Assembly: GCF_051020975.1 (NCBI RefSeq)
Contig: NW_027478162.1
Coordinates: 16,244,001 to 16,308,000, forward strand
Source: Osmia lignaria lignaria
Lineage: Eukaryota > Arthropoda > Insecta > Hymenoptera > Megachilidae
Reading direction: 5' to 3'
Length of the DNA stretch: 64,000 nt
Notes under the pieces: model-generated
The model's input: the letters and a program-made list of their open reading frames with translations, nothing else
Told to the model about the DNA's origin: nothing
Databases searched by the model: none
Shown: positions 1 through 11,356 of the stretch, one piece after another
Layout of the letters: each line of letters starts with the position of its first letter
Position numbering within the stretch: position 1 is the stretch's first letter
Program-made: the position numbers and the translations under genes

Positions 1-144
1 TCTCGAAATATGTCCGTCAGGCCCCTTCCCTTGAGATAAATCTGCAAATATCTCGGAAACGAAGCGAGCTATGGCAAAATGTTAAGCGACTTTATTTGTA
101 GAGAATTAAGTTTCCTACTTTTTACGTTCTATGATATTTTTTAA
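1..144. repeat. Partial monomer at the left end
   Basis: The last 144 bp of a monomer (from the TCTCGAAATATG box through C1 and the AT-rich tail). It is as well preserved as internal monomers, so the array continues to the left as well. Confidence 0.95.
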
Positions 145-2398
145 TCAGATGCGTAGTTCTCGAGATATATCAAGATATTTAAAAGTTCCGAAGCCGCACC
201 AACATAATAGAGATACAGAAACACCGTGGCCCCTTTCTTTGAGATAACTCTGCACTATTGCGAGCTGCAAATGCCACTTCCAGCTTAGCTGTGCAGAAGA
301 AGAACAACAAGAAGAAGAAATATCTCGAAATATGTCCGTCAGACCCCTTCCCTTGAGATAAATCTGCAAATATCTCGGAAACGAAGCGAGATATGGCAAA
401 ATGTTAAGAGACCTTTTTTGTAGAGAATTATGTTTCCCACAATCTACGTTCTATGATATTTTTTGATCAGAAGCGTAGTTTTCGAGATATATCGAGATAT
501 TTAAAAGATCCGAAGCCGCACCAACATAATAGAGATACAGAAACACCGCGGCCCCTTTCTTCGAGATAACTCTGCACTATTGCGAGCTGCAAATGCCACT
601 TCCAGCTTAGCTGTGCAGAAGAAGAACAACAAGAAGAAGAAATATCTCGAAATATGTCCGTCAGGCCCCTTCCCTTGAGATAAATCTGCAAATATCTCGG
701 AAACGAAGCGAGCTATGGCAAAATGTTAAGCGACTTTATTTGTAGAGAATTAAGTTTCCTACTTTTTACGTTCTGTGATATTTTTTAATCAGATGCGTAG
801 TTCTCGAGATATATAAAGATATTTTAAAGTTCCGAAGCCGCACCAACATAATAGAGATACAGAAACACCGTGGCCCCTTTCTTCGAGATAACTCTGCACT
901 ATTGCGAGCTGTAAATGCCACGTCCAGCTTAGCTGTGCAGAGGAAGAACAACAAGAAGAAGAAATATCTCGAAACATGTCCGTCAGGCCCCTTCCCTCGA
1001 GATAAATCTGCAAATATCTCGGAAACCAAGCGAGCTATGGCAAAATGTTAAGAGACCTTTTTTGTAGAGAATTAAGTTTCCCACAATTTACGTTCTATGA
1101 TATTTTTTGATCAGATGCGTAGTTCTCGAGATATATCAAGATATTTAAAAGTTCCGAAGCCGCACCAACATAATAGAGATACAGAAACACCGTGGCCCCT
1201 TTCTTTGAGATAACTCGGCACTACTGCGAGCTGGAAATGCCACTTCCAGCTTAGCTGTGCAGAAGAAGAACAACAAGAAGAAGAAATATCTCGAAATATG
1301 TCCGTCAGGCCCCTTCCCTTGAGATAAATCTGCAAGTATCTTGGAAACGAAGCGAGCTATGGCAAAATGTTAAGAGACCTTTTTTGTAGAGAATTAAGTT
1401 TCCTACTTTTTATGTTCTATGATATTTTTTGATCAGATGCGTAGTTCTCGAGATATATCAAGATATTTTAAAGTTCCGAAGCCGCACCAACATAATAGAG
1501 ATACAGAAACACCGTGGCTCCTTTCTTTGAGATAACTCTGCACTATTGCGAGCTGCAAATGCCACTTCCAGCTTAGCTGTGCAGAAGAAGAACAACAAGA
1601 AGAAGAAATATCTCGAAATATGTCCGTCAGGCCCCTTCCCTCGAGATAAATCTGCAAATATCTCGGAAACGAAGCGAGCTATGGCAAAATGTTAAGAGAC
1701 GTTTTTTGTAGAGAATTATGTTTCCTACAATTTATGTTCTATGATATTTTTTGATCAGAAGCGTAGTTTTCGAGATATATCGAGATATTTAAAAGTTCCG
1801 AAGCAGCACCAACATAATAGAAATACAGAAACACCGTGGCCCCTTTCTTCGAGATAACTCTGCACTATTGCGAGCTGCAAATGCCACTTCCAGCTTAGCT
1901 GTGCAGAAGAAGACCAACAAGAAGAAGAAATATCTCGAAATATGTCCGTCAGGCCCCTTCCCTTGAGATAAATCTGCAAGTATCTTGGAAACGAAGCGAG
2001 CTATGGCAAAATGTTAAGAGACCTTTTTTGTAGAGAATTAAGTTTCCTACTTTTTATGTTCTATGATATTTTTTGATCAGATGCGTAGTTCTCGAGATAT
2101 ATCAAGATATTTAAAAGTTCCGAAGCCGCACCAACATAATAGAGATACAGAAACACCGTGGCCCCTTTCTTTGAGATAACTCTGCACTATTGCGAGCTGC
2201 AAATGCCACTTCCAGCTTAGCTGTGCAGAAGAAGAACAACAAGAAGAAGAAATATCTCGAAATATGTCCGTCAGGCCCCTTCCCTTGAGATAAATCTGCA
2301 AATATCTCGGAAACGAAGCGAGCTATGGCAAAATGTTAAGCGACTTTATTTGTAGAGAATTAAGTTTCCTACTTTTTACGTTCTATGATATTTTTTAA

Positions 2399-3042
2399 TC
2401 AGATGCGTAGTTCTCGAGATATATAAAGATATTTTAAAGTTCCGAAGCCGCACCAACATAATAGAGATACAGAAACACCGTGGCCCCTTTCTTTGAGATA
2501 ACTCTGCACTATTGCGAGCTGCAAATGCCACTTCCAGCTTAGCTGTGCAGAAGAAGAACAACAAGAAGAAGAAATATCTCGAAATATGTCCGTCAGGCCC
2601 CTTCCCTTGAGATAAATCTGCAAATATCTCGGAAACGAAGCGAGCTATGGCAAAATGTTAAGCGACTTTATTTGTAGAGAATTAAGTTTCCTACTTTTTA
2701 CGTTCTATGATATTTTTTAATCAGATGCGTAGTTCTCGAGATATATAAAGATATTTTAAAGTTCCGAAGCCGCACCAACATAATAGAGATACAGAAACAC
2801 CGTGGCCCCTTTCTTTGAGATAACTCTGCACTATTGCGAGCTGCAAATGCCACTTCCAGCTTAGCTGTGCAGAAGAAGAACAACAAGAAGAAGAAATATC
2901 TCGAAATATGTCCGTCAGGCCCCTTCCCTTGAGATAAATCTGCAAATATCTCGGAAACGAAGCGAGCTATGGCAAAATGTTAAGCGACTTTATTTGTAGA
3001 GAATTAAGTTTCCTACTTTTTACGTTCTATGATATTTTTTAA
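2399..3042. repeat. Two adjacent monomers identical by eye
   Basis: The monomers starting at 2399 and 2721 share ATATATAAAGATATTTTAAAG heads, B1 middle, C1 and the TTAAGCGACTTTA tail with TTTTACGTTC. I see no difference between them. The next monomer (3043) begins the same way but departs at AAGATATTTAAAAGTTCGG. This looks like a very recent single-monomer tandem duplication. Confidence 0.8.
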
Positions 3043-3765
3043 TCAGATGCGTAGTTCTCGAGATATATAAAGATATTTAAAAGTTCGGAAGCCGCACCAA
3101 CATAATAGAGATACAGAAACACCGTGGCCCCTTTCTTTGAGATAACTCTGCACTATTGCGAGCTGCAAATGCCACTTCCAGCTTAGCTGTGCAGAAGAAG
3201 AACAACAAGAAGAAGAAATATCTCGAAATATGTCCGTCAGGCCCCTTCCCTTGAGATAAATCTGCATATATCTCGGAAACGAAGCGAGCTATGGCAAAAT
3301 GTTGAGAGACCTTATTTGTAGAGAATTAAGTTTCCTACTTTTTATGTTCTATGATATTTTTTGATCAGATGCGTAGTTCTCGAGATATATCAAGATATTT
3401 AAAAGTTCCGAAGCCGCACCAACATAATAGAGATACAGACACACCGTGGCCCCTTTCTTTGAGATAACTCTGCACTATTGCGAGCTGCAAATGCCACTTC
3501 CAGCTTAGCTGTGCAGAAGAAGAACAACAAGAAGAAGAAATATCTGGAAATATGTCCGTCAGGCCCCTTCCCTTGAGATAAATCTGCAAATATCTCGGAA
3601 ACGAAGCGAGCTACGGCAAAATGTTAAGAGACCTTTTTTGTAGAAAATTAGGATTCCTACTTTTTATGTTCTATGATATTTTTTGATCAGATGCGTAGTT
3701 CTCGAGATATATCAAGATATTTAAAAGTTCCGAAGCCGCACCAACATAATAGAGATACAGAAACA

Positions 3766-3796
3766 CCGTGGCCCCTTTCTTTGAGATAACTCTGCA
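3766..3796. repeat. Internal subunit 1 of the monomer (ancient duplication)
   Basis: From CCGT through CCCCTTTCTTTGAGATAA to CTGCA. It aligns with the subunit at 3878-3910 in the same monomer. Over the 25 bases from CCCC to CTGCA, 22 are identical. A few bases further on, both carry GCGAGCT followed by a GCAAATG or GGCAAAATG motif, with about 15 extra bases in the second copy. This suggests that part of the monomer arose by an old internal duplication with an offset of about 114 bp. Confidence 0.7.
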
Positions 3797-3837
3797 CTAT
3801 TGCGAGCTGCAAATGCCACTTCCAGCTTAGCTGTGCA

Positions 3838-3862
3838 GAAGAAGAACAACAAGAAGAAGAAA
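3838..3862. repeat. GAA/CAA purine-rich triplet tract within the monomer
   Basis: Three GAA-type triplets, two CAA triplets and three more GAA triplets, so microsatellite-like and purine-rich on the plus strand. It is present in every monomer. Its length is invariant in my reading, except in the monomer starting at 6907, which has lost one GAA triplet. Single-base variants such as GACCAACAAG or GAGGAAGAAC recur in groups of monomers and are useful lineage markers. Confidence 0.85.
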
Positions 3863-3877
3863 TATCTCGAAATATGT

Positions 3878-3910
3878 CCGTCAGGCCCCTTCCCTTGAGA
3901 TAAATCTGCA
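3878..3910. repeat. Internal subunit 2 of the monomer
   Basis: The second, diverged copy of the CCGT...CCCCTT...GAGATAA...CTGCA subunit. It is followed by ATATCTCGGAAACGAAGCGAGCT, whose GCGAGCT corresponds to the one after subunit 1. Its GAGATA (3897-3902) and the following TATCTC (3913-3918) form a 6-bp inverted repeat with a 10-bp spacer. This is the segment replaced in C2 monomers by CAGTTCCTTTGAGCTGAA or close variants. Confidence 0.7.
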
Positions 3911-3961
3911 AATATCTCGGAAACGAAGCGAGCTATGGCAAAATGTTAAGAGACCTTATTT

Positions 3962-3982
3962 GTAGAGAATTAAGTTTCCTAC
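3962..3982. other. Conserved imperfect hairpin in the AT-rich tail
   Basis: GTAG plus GAA on the left (with one bulged A between them) can pair with TTC plus CTAC on the right. This gives a 7-bp stem with a six-base loop that is TTAAGT in A1-linked monomers. In A2-linked monomers the loop is TTATGT and the stem bases stay the same. The element recurs in most monomers. Whether it folds or has a role is unknown. Confidence 0.5.
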
Positions 3983-4115
3983 TTTTTATGTTCTATGATA
4001 TTTTTTGATCAGAAGCGTAGTTTTCGAGATATATCGAGATATTTAAAAGATCCGAAGCTGCACTAACATAATAGAGATACAGAAACACCGTGGCCCCTTT
4101 CTTTGAGATAACTCT

Positions 4116-4125
4116 GCACTAGTGC
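4116..4125. other. First B2 palindrome GCACTAGTGC
   Basis: In B1 monomers this position reads GCACTATTGC. The single T-to-G change in B2 monomers creates a perfect 10-bp palindrome containing ACTAGT. This is the first occurrence in the window (monomer starting at 4009). No monomer to the left of it carries the change, while several dozen to the right do, nearly always linked to GAGCCGC instead of GAGCTGC. Confidence 0.85.
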
Positions 4126-5416
4126 GAGCCGCAAATGCCGCTTCCAGCTTAGCTGTGCAGAAGAAGAACAACAAGAAGAAGAAATATCTCGAAATATGTC
4201 CGTCAGGCCCCTTCCCTCGAGATAAATCTGCAAATATCTCGGAAACGAAGCGAGCTATGGCAAAATGTTAAGAGACCTTTTTTGTAGAGAATTAAGTTTC
4301 CTACTTTTTATGTTCTATGATATTTTTTGATCGGATGCGTAGTTCTTGAGATATATCAAGATATTTAAAAGTTCCGAAGCCGCACCAACATAATAGAGAT
4401 ACAGAAACACCGTGGCCCCTTTCTTTGAGATAACTCTGCACTATTGCGAGCTGCAAATGCCACTTCCAGCTTAGCTGTGCAGAAGAAGAACAACAAAAAG
4501 AAGAAATATCTCGAAATATGTCCGTCAGGCCCCTTCCCTTGAGATAAATCTGCAAATATCTCGGAAACGAAGCGAGGTATGGCAAAATGTTAAGAGACCT
4601 CTTTTGTAGAGAATTAAGTTTCCTACTTTTTATGTTCTATGATATTTTTCGATCAGATGCGTAGTTCTCGAGATATATCAAGATATTTAAAAGTTCCGAA
4701 GCCGCACCAACATAATAGAGATACAGACACACCGTGGCCCCTTTCTTTGAGATAACTCTGCACTATTGCGAGCTGCAAATGCCACTTCCAGCTTAGCTGT
4801 GCAGAAGAAGAACAACAAGAAGAAGAAATATCTGGAAATATGTCCGTCAGGCCCCTTCCCTTGAGATAAATCTGCAAATATCTCGGAAACGAAGCGAGCT
4901 ACGGCAAAATGTTAAGAGACCTTTTTTGTAGAAAATTAGGATTCCTACTTTTTATGTTCTATGATATTTTTTGATCAGATGCGTAGTTCTCGAGATATAT
5001 CAAGATATTTAAAAGTTCCGAAGCCGCACCAACATAATAGAGATACAGAAACACCGTGGCCCCTTTCTTTGAGATAACTCTGCACTACTGCGAGCTGCAA
5101 ATGCCACTTCCAGCTTAGCTGTGCAGAAGAAGAACAACAAGAAGAAGAAATATCTCGAAATATGTCCGTCAGGCCCCTTCCCTTGAGATAAATCTGCAAA
5201 TATCTCGGAAACGAAGCGAGCTATGGCAAAATGTTAAGAGACCTGTTTTGTAGAGAATTATGTTTCCTACAATTTATGTTCTATGATATTTTTTGATCAG
5301 AAGCGTAGTTTTCGAGATATATCGAGATATTTAAAAGTTCCGAAGCCGCACCAACATAATAGGGATACAGAAACACCGTGGCCCCTTTCTTTGAGATAAC
5401 TCTGCACTACTGCGAG

Positions 5417-5435
5417 CTGGAAATGCCACTTCCAG
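5417..5435. other. Example of the B3 inverted repeat
   Basis: CTGGAA, a 7-base spacer ATGCCAC, then TTCCAG form a perfect 6-bp stem. B3 monomers carry CTGGAA together with CCAGTTTAG. B1 monomers carry CTGCAA with CCAGCTTAG, which leaves one mismatch in the stem. B3 dominates at 24.9-29.4 kb and recurs through 39-46 kb. Confidence 0.6.
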
Positions 5436-5618
5436 TTTAGCTGTGCAGAAGAAGAACAACAAGAAGAAGAAATATCTCGAAATATGTCCGTCAGGCCCCT
5501 TCCCTTGAGATAAATCTGCAAATATCTCGGAAACGAAGCGAGCTATGGCAAAATGTGAAGAGACCTTATTTGTAGAGAATTAAGTTTCCTACTTTTTACG
5601 TTCTATGATATTTTTTGA

Positions 5619-6584
5619 TCAGATGCGTCGTTCTCGAGATATATCAAGATATTTCAAAGTTCCGAAACCACACCAACATAATAGAGATACAGAAGCACCG
5701 TGACCCCTTTCTTTGAGATAACTCTGCACTAGTGCGAGCCGCAAATGCCACTTCCAGCTTAGCTGTGCAGAAGAAGAACAACAAGAAGAAGAAATATCTC
5801 GAAATATGTCCGTTAGGCCCCTTCTCTTGAGATAAATCTGCAAATATCTCGGAAACGAAGCGAGCTATGGCAAAATGTTAAGAGACCTTTTTTGTAGAGA
5901 ATTAAGTTTCCTACTTTTTATGTTCTATGATATTTTTGGATCAGAAGCGTAGTTTTCGAGATATATCGAGATATTTAAAAGTTCCGAAGCCGCACCAACA
6001 TAATAGAGATACAGAAACACCGTGGCCCCTTTCTTTGAGATAACTCTGCACTAGTGCGAGCCGCAAATGCCACTTCCAGCTTAGCTGTGCAGAAGAAGAA
6101 CAACAAGAAGAAGAAATATCTCGAAATATGTCCGTCAGGCCCCTTCCCTTGAGATAAATATGCAAATATCTCGGAAACGAAGCGAGCTATGGCAAAATGT
6201 TAAGAGACGTTTTTTGTAGAGAATTAAGTCTCCTACTTTTTATGTTCTATGACATTTTTTGATCAGATGCGTAGTTCTCGAGATATATCAAGATATTTCA
6301 AAGTTCCGAAACCACACCAACATAATAGAGATACAGAAGCACCGTGACCCCTTTCTTTGAGATAACTCTGCACTAGTGCGAGCCGCAAATGCCACTTCCA
6401 GCTTAGCTGTGCAGAAGAAGAACAACAAGAAGAAGAAATATCTCGAAATATGTCCGTTAGGCCCCTTCTCTTGAGATAAATCTGCAAATATCTCGGAAAC
6501 GAAGCGAGCTATGGCAAAATGTTAAGAGACCTTTTTTGTAGAGAATTAAGTTTCCTACTTTTTATGTTCTATGATATTTTTTGA
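5619..6584. repeat. Variant monomer pair (5619, 6263), copied again at 9158
   Basis: Monomers starting at 5619, 6263 and 9158 share ATTTCAAAGTTCCGAAACCACACC, ACAGAAGCACCGTGACCCC, a B2 middle and CCGTTAGGCCCCTTCTCTTG. The 6263 and 9158 copies are also both preceded by CTATGACATTTTTT, so the copied segment includes the tail of the monomer before. Confidence 0.8.
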
Positions 6585-6906
6585 TCAGATGCGTAGTTCT
6601 CGAGATATATCAAGATATTTAAAAGTTCCGAAGCCGCACCAACATAATAGAGATACAGAAACACCGTGGCCCCTTTCTTTGAGATAACTCTGCACTATTA
6701 CGAGCTGCAAATGCCACTTCCAGCTTAGCTGTGCAGAAGGAGAACAACAAGAAGAAGAAATATCTCGAAATATGTCCGTCAGGCCCCTTCCCTTGAGATA
6801 CACCTGCAAATATCTCGGAAACGAAGAGAGCTATGGCAAAATGTTAAGAGACCTTTTTTGTAGAGAATTAAGTTTCCTACTTTTCATGTTCTATGATATT
6901 TTTTGA

Positions 6907-7225
6907 TCAGATGCGTAGTTCTCGAGATATATCAAGATATTTAAAAGTTCCGAAGCCGCACCAACATAATAGAGATACAGAAACACCGTGGCCCCTTTCT
7001 TTGAGATAACTCTGCACTAGTGCGAGCCGCAAATGCCACTTCCAGCTTAGCTGTGCAGAAGAAGAACAACAAGAAGAAATATCTTGAAATATGTCCGTCA
7101 GGCCCCTTCCCTTGAGATAAATCTGCAAATATCTCGGAAACGAAGCGAGCTATGGCAAAATGTTAAGAGACCTTTTTTGTAGAGAATTATGTTTCCTACT
7201 TTTTATGTTCTATGATATTTTTTGA
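6907..7225. repeat. 319-bp monomer with a one-triplet deletion
   Basis: The only monomer with a length change in the GAA/CAA tract: near 7071-7079 there are two GAA triplets after CAACAA instead of three. Head A1, middle B2, C1. All downstream monomers shift phase by 3 bp. Confidence 0.9.
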
Positions 7226-8513
7226 TCAGACCCGTAGTTCTCGAGATATATCAAGATATTTAAAAGTTCCGAAGCCGCACCAACATAATAGAGATACAGA
7301 AACACCGTGGCCCCTTTCTTTGAGATATCTCTGCACTATTGCGAGCTGCAAATGCCACTTCCAGCTTAGCTGTGCAGAAGAAGAACAACAAGAAGAAGAA
7401 ATATCTCGAAATATGTCCGTTAGGCCCCTTCCCTTGAGATAAATCTGCAAATATCTCGGAAACGAAGCGAGCTATGGCAAAATCTTAAGAGACCTTTTTT
7501 GTAGAGAATTAAGTTTCCTACTTTTTATGTTCTATGATATTTTTTGATCAGATGCGTAGTTCTCGAGATATATCAAGATATTTAAAAGTTCCGAAGCCGC
7601 ACCAACATAATAGAGATACAGAAACACCGTGGCCCCTTTCTTTGAGATATCTCTGCACTATTGCGAGCTGCAAATGCCACTTCCAGCTTAGCTGTGCAGA
7701 AGAAGAACAACAAGAAGAAGAAATATCTCGAAATATGTCCGTCAGGCCCCTTCCCTTGAGATAAATCTGCAAATATCTCGGAAACGAAGCGAGCTATCGC
7801 AAAATGTTAAGAGACCTTTTTTGTAGAGAATTAAGTTTCCTACTTTTTATGTTCTATGATATTTTTTGATCAGATGCGTAGTTCTCGAGATATATCAAGA
7901 TATTTAAAAGTTCCGAAGCCGCACCAACATAATAGAGATACAGAAACACCGTGGCCCCTTTCTTTGAGATAACTCTGCACTAGTGCGAGCCGCAAATGCC
8001 ACTTCCAGCTTAGCTGTGCAGAGGAAGAACAACAAGAAAAAGAAATATCTCGAAATATGTCCGTCAGGCCCCTTCCCTTGAGATATATCTGCAAATATCT
8101 CGGAAACGAAGCGAGCTATGGCAAAATGTTAAGAGACCTTTTTTGTAGAGAATTAAGTTTTCTACTTTTTATGTTCTATGATATTTTTTGATCAGATGCG
8201 TAGTTCTCGAGATATATCAAGATATTTAAAAGTTCCGAAGCCGCACCAACATAATAGAGATACAGAAACACCGTGGCCCCTTTCTTTGAGATAACTCTGC
8301 ACTAGTGCGAGCCGCAAATGCCACTTCCAGCTTAGCTGTGCAGAAGAAGAACAACAAGAAGAAGAAATATCTCGAAATATGTCCGTCAGGCCCCTTCGCT
8401 TGAGATAAATATGCAAATATCTCGGAAACGAAGCGAGCTATGGCAAAATGTTAAGAGACCTTTTTTGTAGAGAATTAAGTTTCCTACTTTTTATGTTCTA
8501 TGATATTTTTTGA

Positions 8514-9157
8514 TCAGATGCGCAGTTCTCGTGATATATCAAGATATTTAAAAGTTCCGAAGCCGCACCAACATAATAGAGATACAGAAACACCGTGGCG
8601 CCTTTCTTTGAGATAACTCTGCACTATAGCGAGCTGCAAATGCCACTTCCAGCTTAGCTGTGCAGAAGAAGAACAACAAGAAGAAGAAATATCTCGAAAT
8701 ATGTCCGTCAGGCCCCTTCCCTTGAGATAAATCTGGAAATATCTCGGAAACGAAGAGAGCTATGGCAAAATGTTAAGAGACCTTTTTTGTAGAGAATTAA
8801 GTTTCCTACTTTTTATGTTCTATGATATTTTTTGATCAGATGCGCAGTTCTCGTGATATATCAAGATATTTAAAAGTTCCGAAGCCGCACCAACATAATA
8901 GAGATACAGAAACACCGTGGCGCCTTTCTTTGAGATAACTCTGCACTATAGCGAGCTGCAAATGCCACTTCCAGCTTAGCTGTGCAGAAGAAGAACAACA
9001 AGAAGAAGAAATATCTCGAAATATGTCCGTCAGGCCCCTTCCCTTGAGATAAATCTGGAAATATCTCGGAAACGAAGAGAGCTATGGCAAAATGTTAAGA
9101 GACCTTTTTTGTAGAGAATTAAGTTTCCTACTTTTTATGTTCTATGACATTTTTTGA
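8514..9157. repeat. Adjacent near-identical monomer pair with altered head
   Basis: Monomers at 8514 and 8836 share GCGCAGTTCTCGTGATATATC (which destroys the TCTCGAGA palindrome), CCGTGGCGCCTTTC, CACTATAGCGAGCTGC and ATCTGGAAATATC. The one difference I see is at the far end of the second, GACATT instead of GATATT. A recent single-monomer tandem duplication. Confidence 0.85.
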
Positions 9158-10312
9158 TCAGATGCGTAGTTCTCGAGATATATCAAGATATTTCAAAGTT
9201 CCGAAACCACACCAACATAATAGAGATACAGAAGCACCGTGACCCCTTTCTTTGAGATAACTCTGCACTAGTGCGAGCCGCAAATGCCACTTCCAGCTTA
9301 GCTGTGCAGAAGAAGAACAACAAGAAGAAGAAATATCTCGAAATATGTCCGTTAGGCCCCTTCTCTTGAGATAAATCTGCAAATATCTCGGAAACGAAGC
9401 GAGCTATGGCAAAATGTTAAGAGACCTTTTTTGTAGAGAACTAAGTTTCCTACTTTTTATGTTCTATGATATTTTTTGATCAGATGCGTAGTTCTCGAGA
9501 TATATCAAGATATTTAAAAGTTCCGAAGCCGCACCAACATAATAGAGATACAGAAACACCGTGGCCCCTTTCTTTGAGATAACTCTGCACTATTGCGAGC
9601 TGCAAATGCCACTTCCAGCTTAGCTGTGCAGAGGAAGAACAACAAGAAGAAGAAATATCTCGAAATATGTCCGTCAGGCCAGTTCCTTTGAGCTGAATCT
9701 GCAAATATCTCGGAAACGAAGCGAGCTATGGCAAAATGTTAAGAGACGTTTTTTATAGAGAATTATGTTTTCTACAATTTATGTTCTATGATATTTTTTG
9801 ATCAGAAGCGTAGTTTTCGAGATATATCGAGATATTTAAAAGTTCCGAAGCCGCACCAACATAATAGGGATACAGAAACACCGTGGCCCCTTTCTTTGAG
9901 ATAACTCTGCACTATCGCGAGCTGGAAATGCCACTTCCAGTTTAGCTGTGCAGAAGAAGAACAACAAGAAGAAGAAATATCTCGAAATATGTCCGTTAGG
10001 CCCCTTCCCGTGAGATAAATCTGCAAATATCTCGGAAACGAAGCGAGCTATGGCAAAATGTCAAGAGACCTCTTTTGTAGAGAATTAAGTTTCCTACTTT
10101 TTATGTTCTATGATATTTTTTGATCAGATGCGTAGTTCTCGAGATATATCAAGATATTTAAAAGTTCCGAAGCCGCACCAACATAATAGAGATACAGAAA
10201 CACCGTGGCCCCTCTCTTTGAGATAACTCTGCACTATTGCGAGCTGCAAATGCCACTTCCAGCTTAGCTGTGCAGAGGAAAAACAACAAGAAGAAGAAAT
10301 ATCTCGAAATAC

Positions 10313-11356
10313 GTCCGTCAGGCCCCTTCCCTTGAGATAGATCTGCAAATATCTCGGAAACGAAGCGAGCTATGGCAAAATGTTTAGAGACCTTTCTTGT
10401 AGAGAATTAAGTTTCCTACTTTTTATGTAGTATGATATTTTTAGATCAGATGCGTAGTTCTCGAGATATATCAAGATATTTAAAAGTTCCGAAGTCGCAC
10501 CAACATAATAGAGATACAGAAACACCGTGGCCCCTTTCTTTGAGATAACTCTGCACTATTGCGCGCTGCAAATGCCACTTCCAGCTTAGCTGTGCAGAAG
10601 AAGAACAACAAGAAGAAGAAATATCTCGAAATATGTCCGTCAGGCCCCTTCCCTTGAGATAAATCTGCAAATCTCTCGGAAACGAAGCGAGCTATGGCAA
10701 AATGTTAAGAGACCTTTTTTGTAGAGAATTAAGTTTCCTACTTTTTATGTTCTATGATATTTTTCGATCAGAGGCGTAGTTCTCGAGATATATCAAGATA
10801 TTTAAAAGTTCCGAAGCCGCACCAACATAATAGAGATACAGAAACACCGTGGCCCCTTTCTTTGAGATAACTCTGCACGATTGCGAGCTGGAAATGCCAC
10901 TTCCAGTTTAGCTGTGCAGAAGAAGAACAACAAGAAGAAGAAATATCTCGAAATATGTCCATCAGGACCCTTCCCTTGAGATAAATCTGCAAATATCTCG
11001 GAAACGAAGCGAGCTATGGCAAAATGTTAACAGACCTTTTTGGAGAGAATAATGTTTCCTACAATTTACGTTCTATGATATTTTTTGATCAGAAGCGTAG
11101 TTTTCGAGATATATCGATATATTTAAAAGTTCCGAAGCCGCACCAACATAATAGAGATACAGAAACACCGTGGCCCCTTTCTTTGAGATAACTCTGCACT
11201 ATTGCGACCTGCAAATGCCACTTCCAGCTCAGCTGTGCAGAAGAAGAACAACAAGAAGAAGAAGTATCTCGAAATATGTCCGTCAGGCCCCTTCCCTTGA
11301 GATAAATCTGCAAATATCTCGGAAACGAAGCGAGCTATGGCAAAATGTTAAGAGAC
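10313..11356. repeat. Block X, copy 1 (about 1.04 kb)
   Basis: Markers in order: GAGATAGATCTGC; GTTTAGAGACCTTTCTTGTAG; TATGTAGTATGATATTTTTAG; GAAGTCGCACC; TTGCGCGCTGC; ATCAGAGGCG; CACGATTGCG; GTCCATCAGGACCC; then a 1-bp-deleted tail CCTTTTTGGAGAGAATAATG (about 11037-11050) and CGATATATTTAAAAG. The same ordered set occurs in copies 2 and 3. Confidence 0.85.

Larger units (their letters stand above)
3687..4008. repeat. Representative monomer (near-consensus, type A1-B1-C1)
   Basis: A typical 322-bp unit used here for internal coordinates. In order: GCGTAG box (3693-3698); palindrome TCTCGAGA (3700-3707) running into GATATATC; GAGATA (3752-3757); first CCGT...CTGCA subunit (3766-3796); GCGAGCT and AAATGCCACTTCC (about 3812-3832); GAA/CAA tract (3838-3862); TATCTCG (3863-3869); second CCGT...CTGCA subunit (3878-3910); TATCTCGG (3913-3920); ACGAAGCGAGCTATGGC; then an AT-rich tail (about 3951-4008, roughly a quarter G+C) holding T-runs and a short hairpin. 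Counted base composition is 61 G, 65 C, with 11 CpG. GAGATA/TATCTC hexamers occur six times in both orientations. Confidence 0.95.
3365..4974. repeat. Four-monomer spaced duplication (3365 and 4653)
   Basis: The monomers starting at 3365 and 4653, 1288 bp apart, share rare variants: ACAGACACACCG, TATCTGGAAATATG, CTACGGCAAAATG and GTAGAAAATTAGGATTCC. Monomers between them differ, so this is a four-monomer block or a copied single monomer with part of its neighbour. Confidence 0.75.
1..5296. repeat. Left-end subfamily, mostly A1-B1-C1
   Basis: Monomers here are largely B1 and C1 (a B3-like CTGGAAATG core appears at 1232). Diagnostic variants include TTAAGCGACTTTA tails, TTTTACGTTC, TTTTTTAATCAG before the head, ATATATAAAGATATTTTAAAG heads and CTGCAAGTATCTTGG. 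Two A2-like monomers with AAAGATCCG or GACCAACAAG are interspersed. No C2 monomer is present, and B2 appears only at 4116. The same combination of markers returns at about 29.4-36.2 kb. Confidence 0.75.

Noticed and set aside
3912..3935. CENP-B box-like sequence (minus strand GCTTCGTTTCCGAGA)
   Set aside because: It shares CTTCGTT with the box, but the essential A and CGGG positions of the motif are not met, so I do not call it.
3951..4008. AT-rich tail with T-runs as a promoter, replication origin or matrix attachment site
   Set aside because: It is AT-rich and may be bent, but no TATA box with initiator, terminator or defined origin motif can be supported from sequence alone.
7212..7764. 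Plus-strand ORFs of 76 codons (also at 47135, 48101, 49389, 51965 and 52931)
   Set aside because: They appear only where GAGATAACTC mutates to GAGATATCTC or GAGATCACTC and so loses a TAA stop. They are chance openings of satellite sequence, copied with the monomers.
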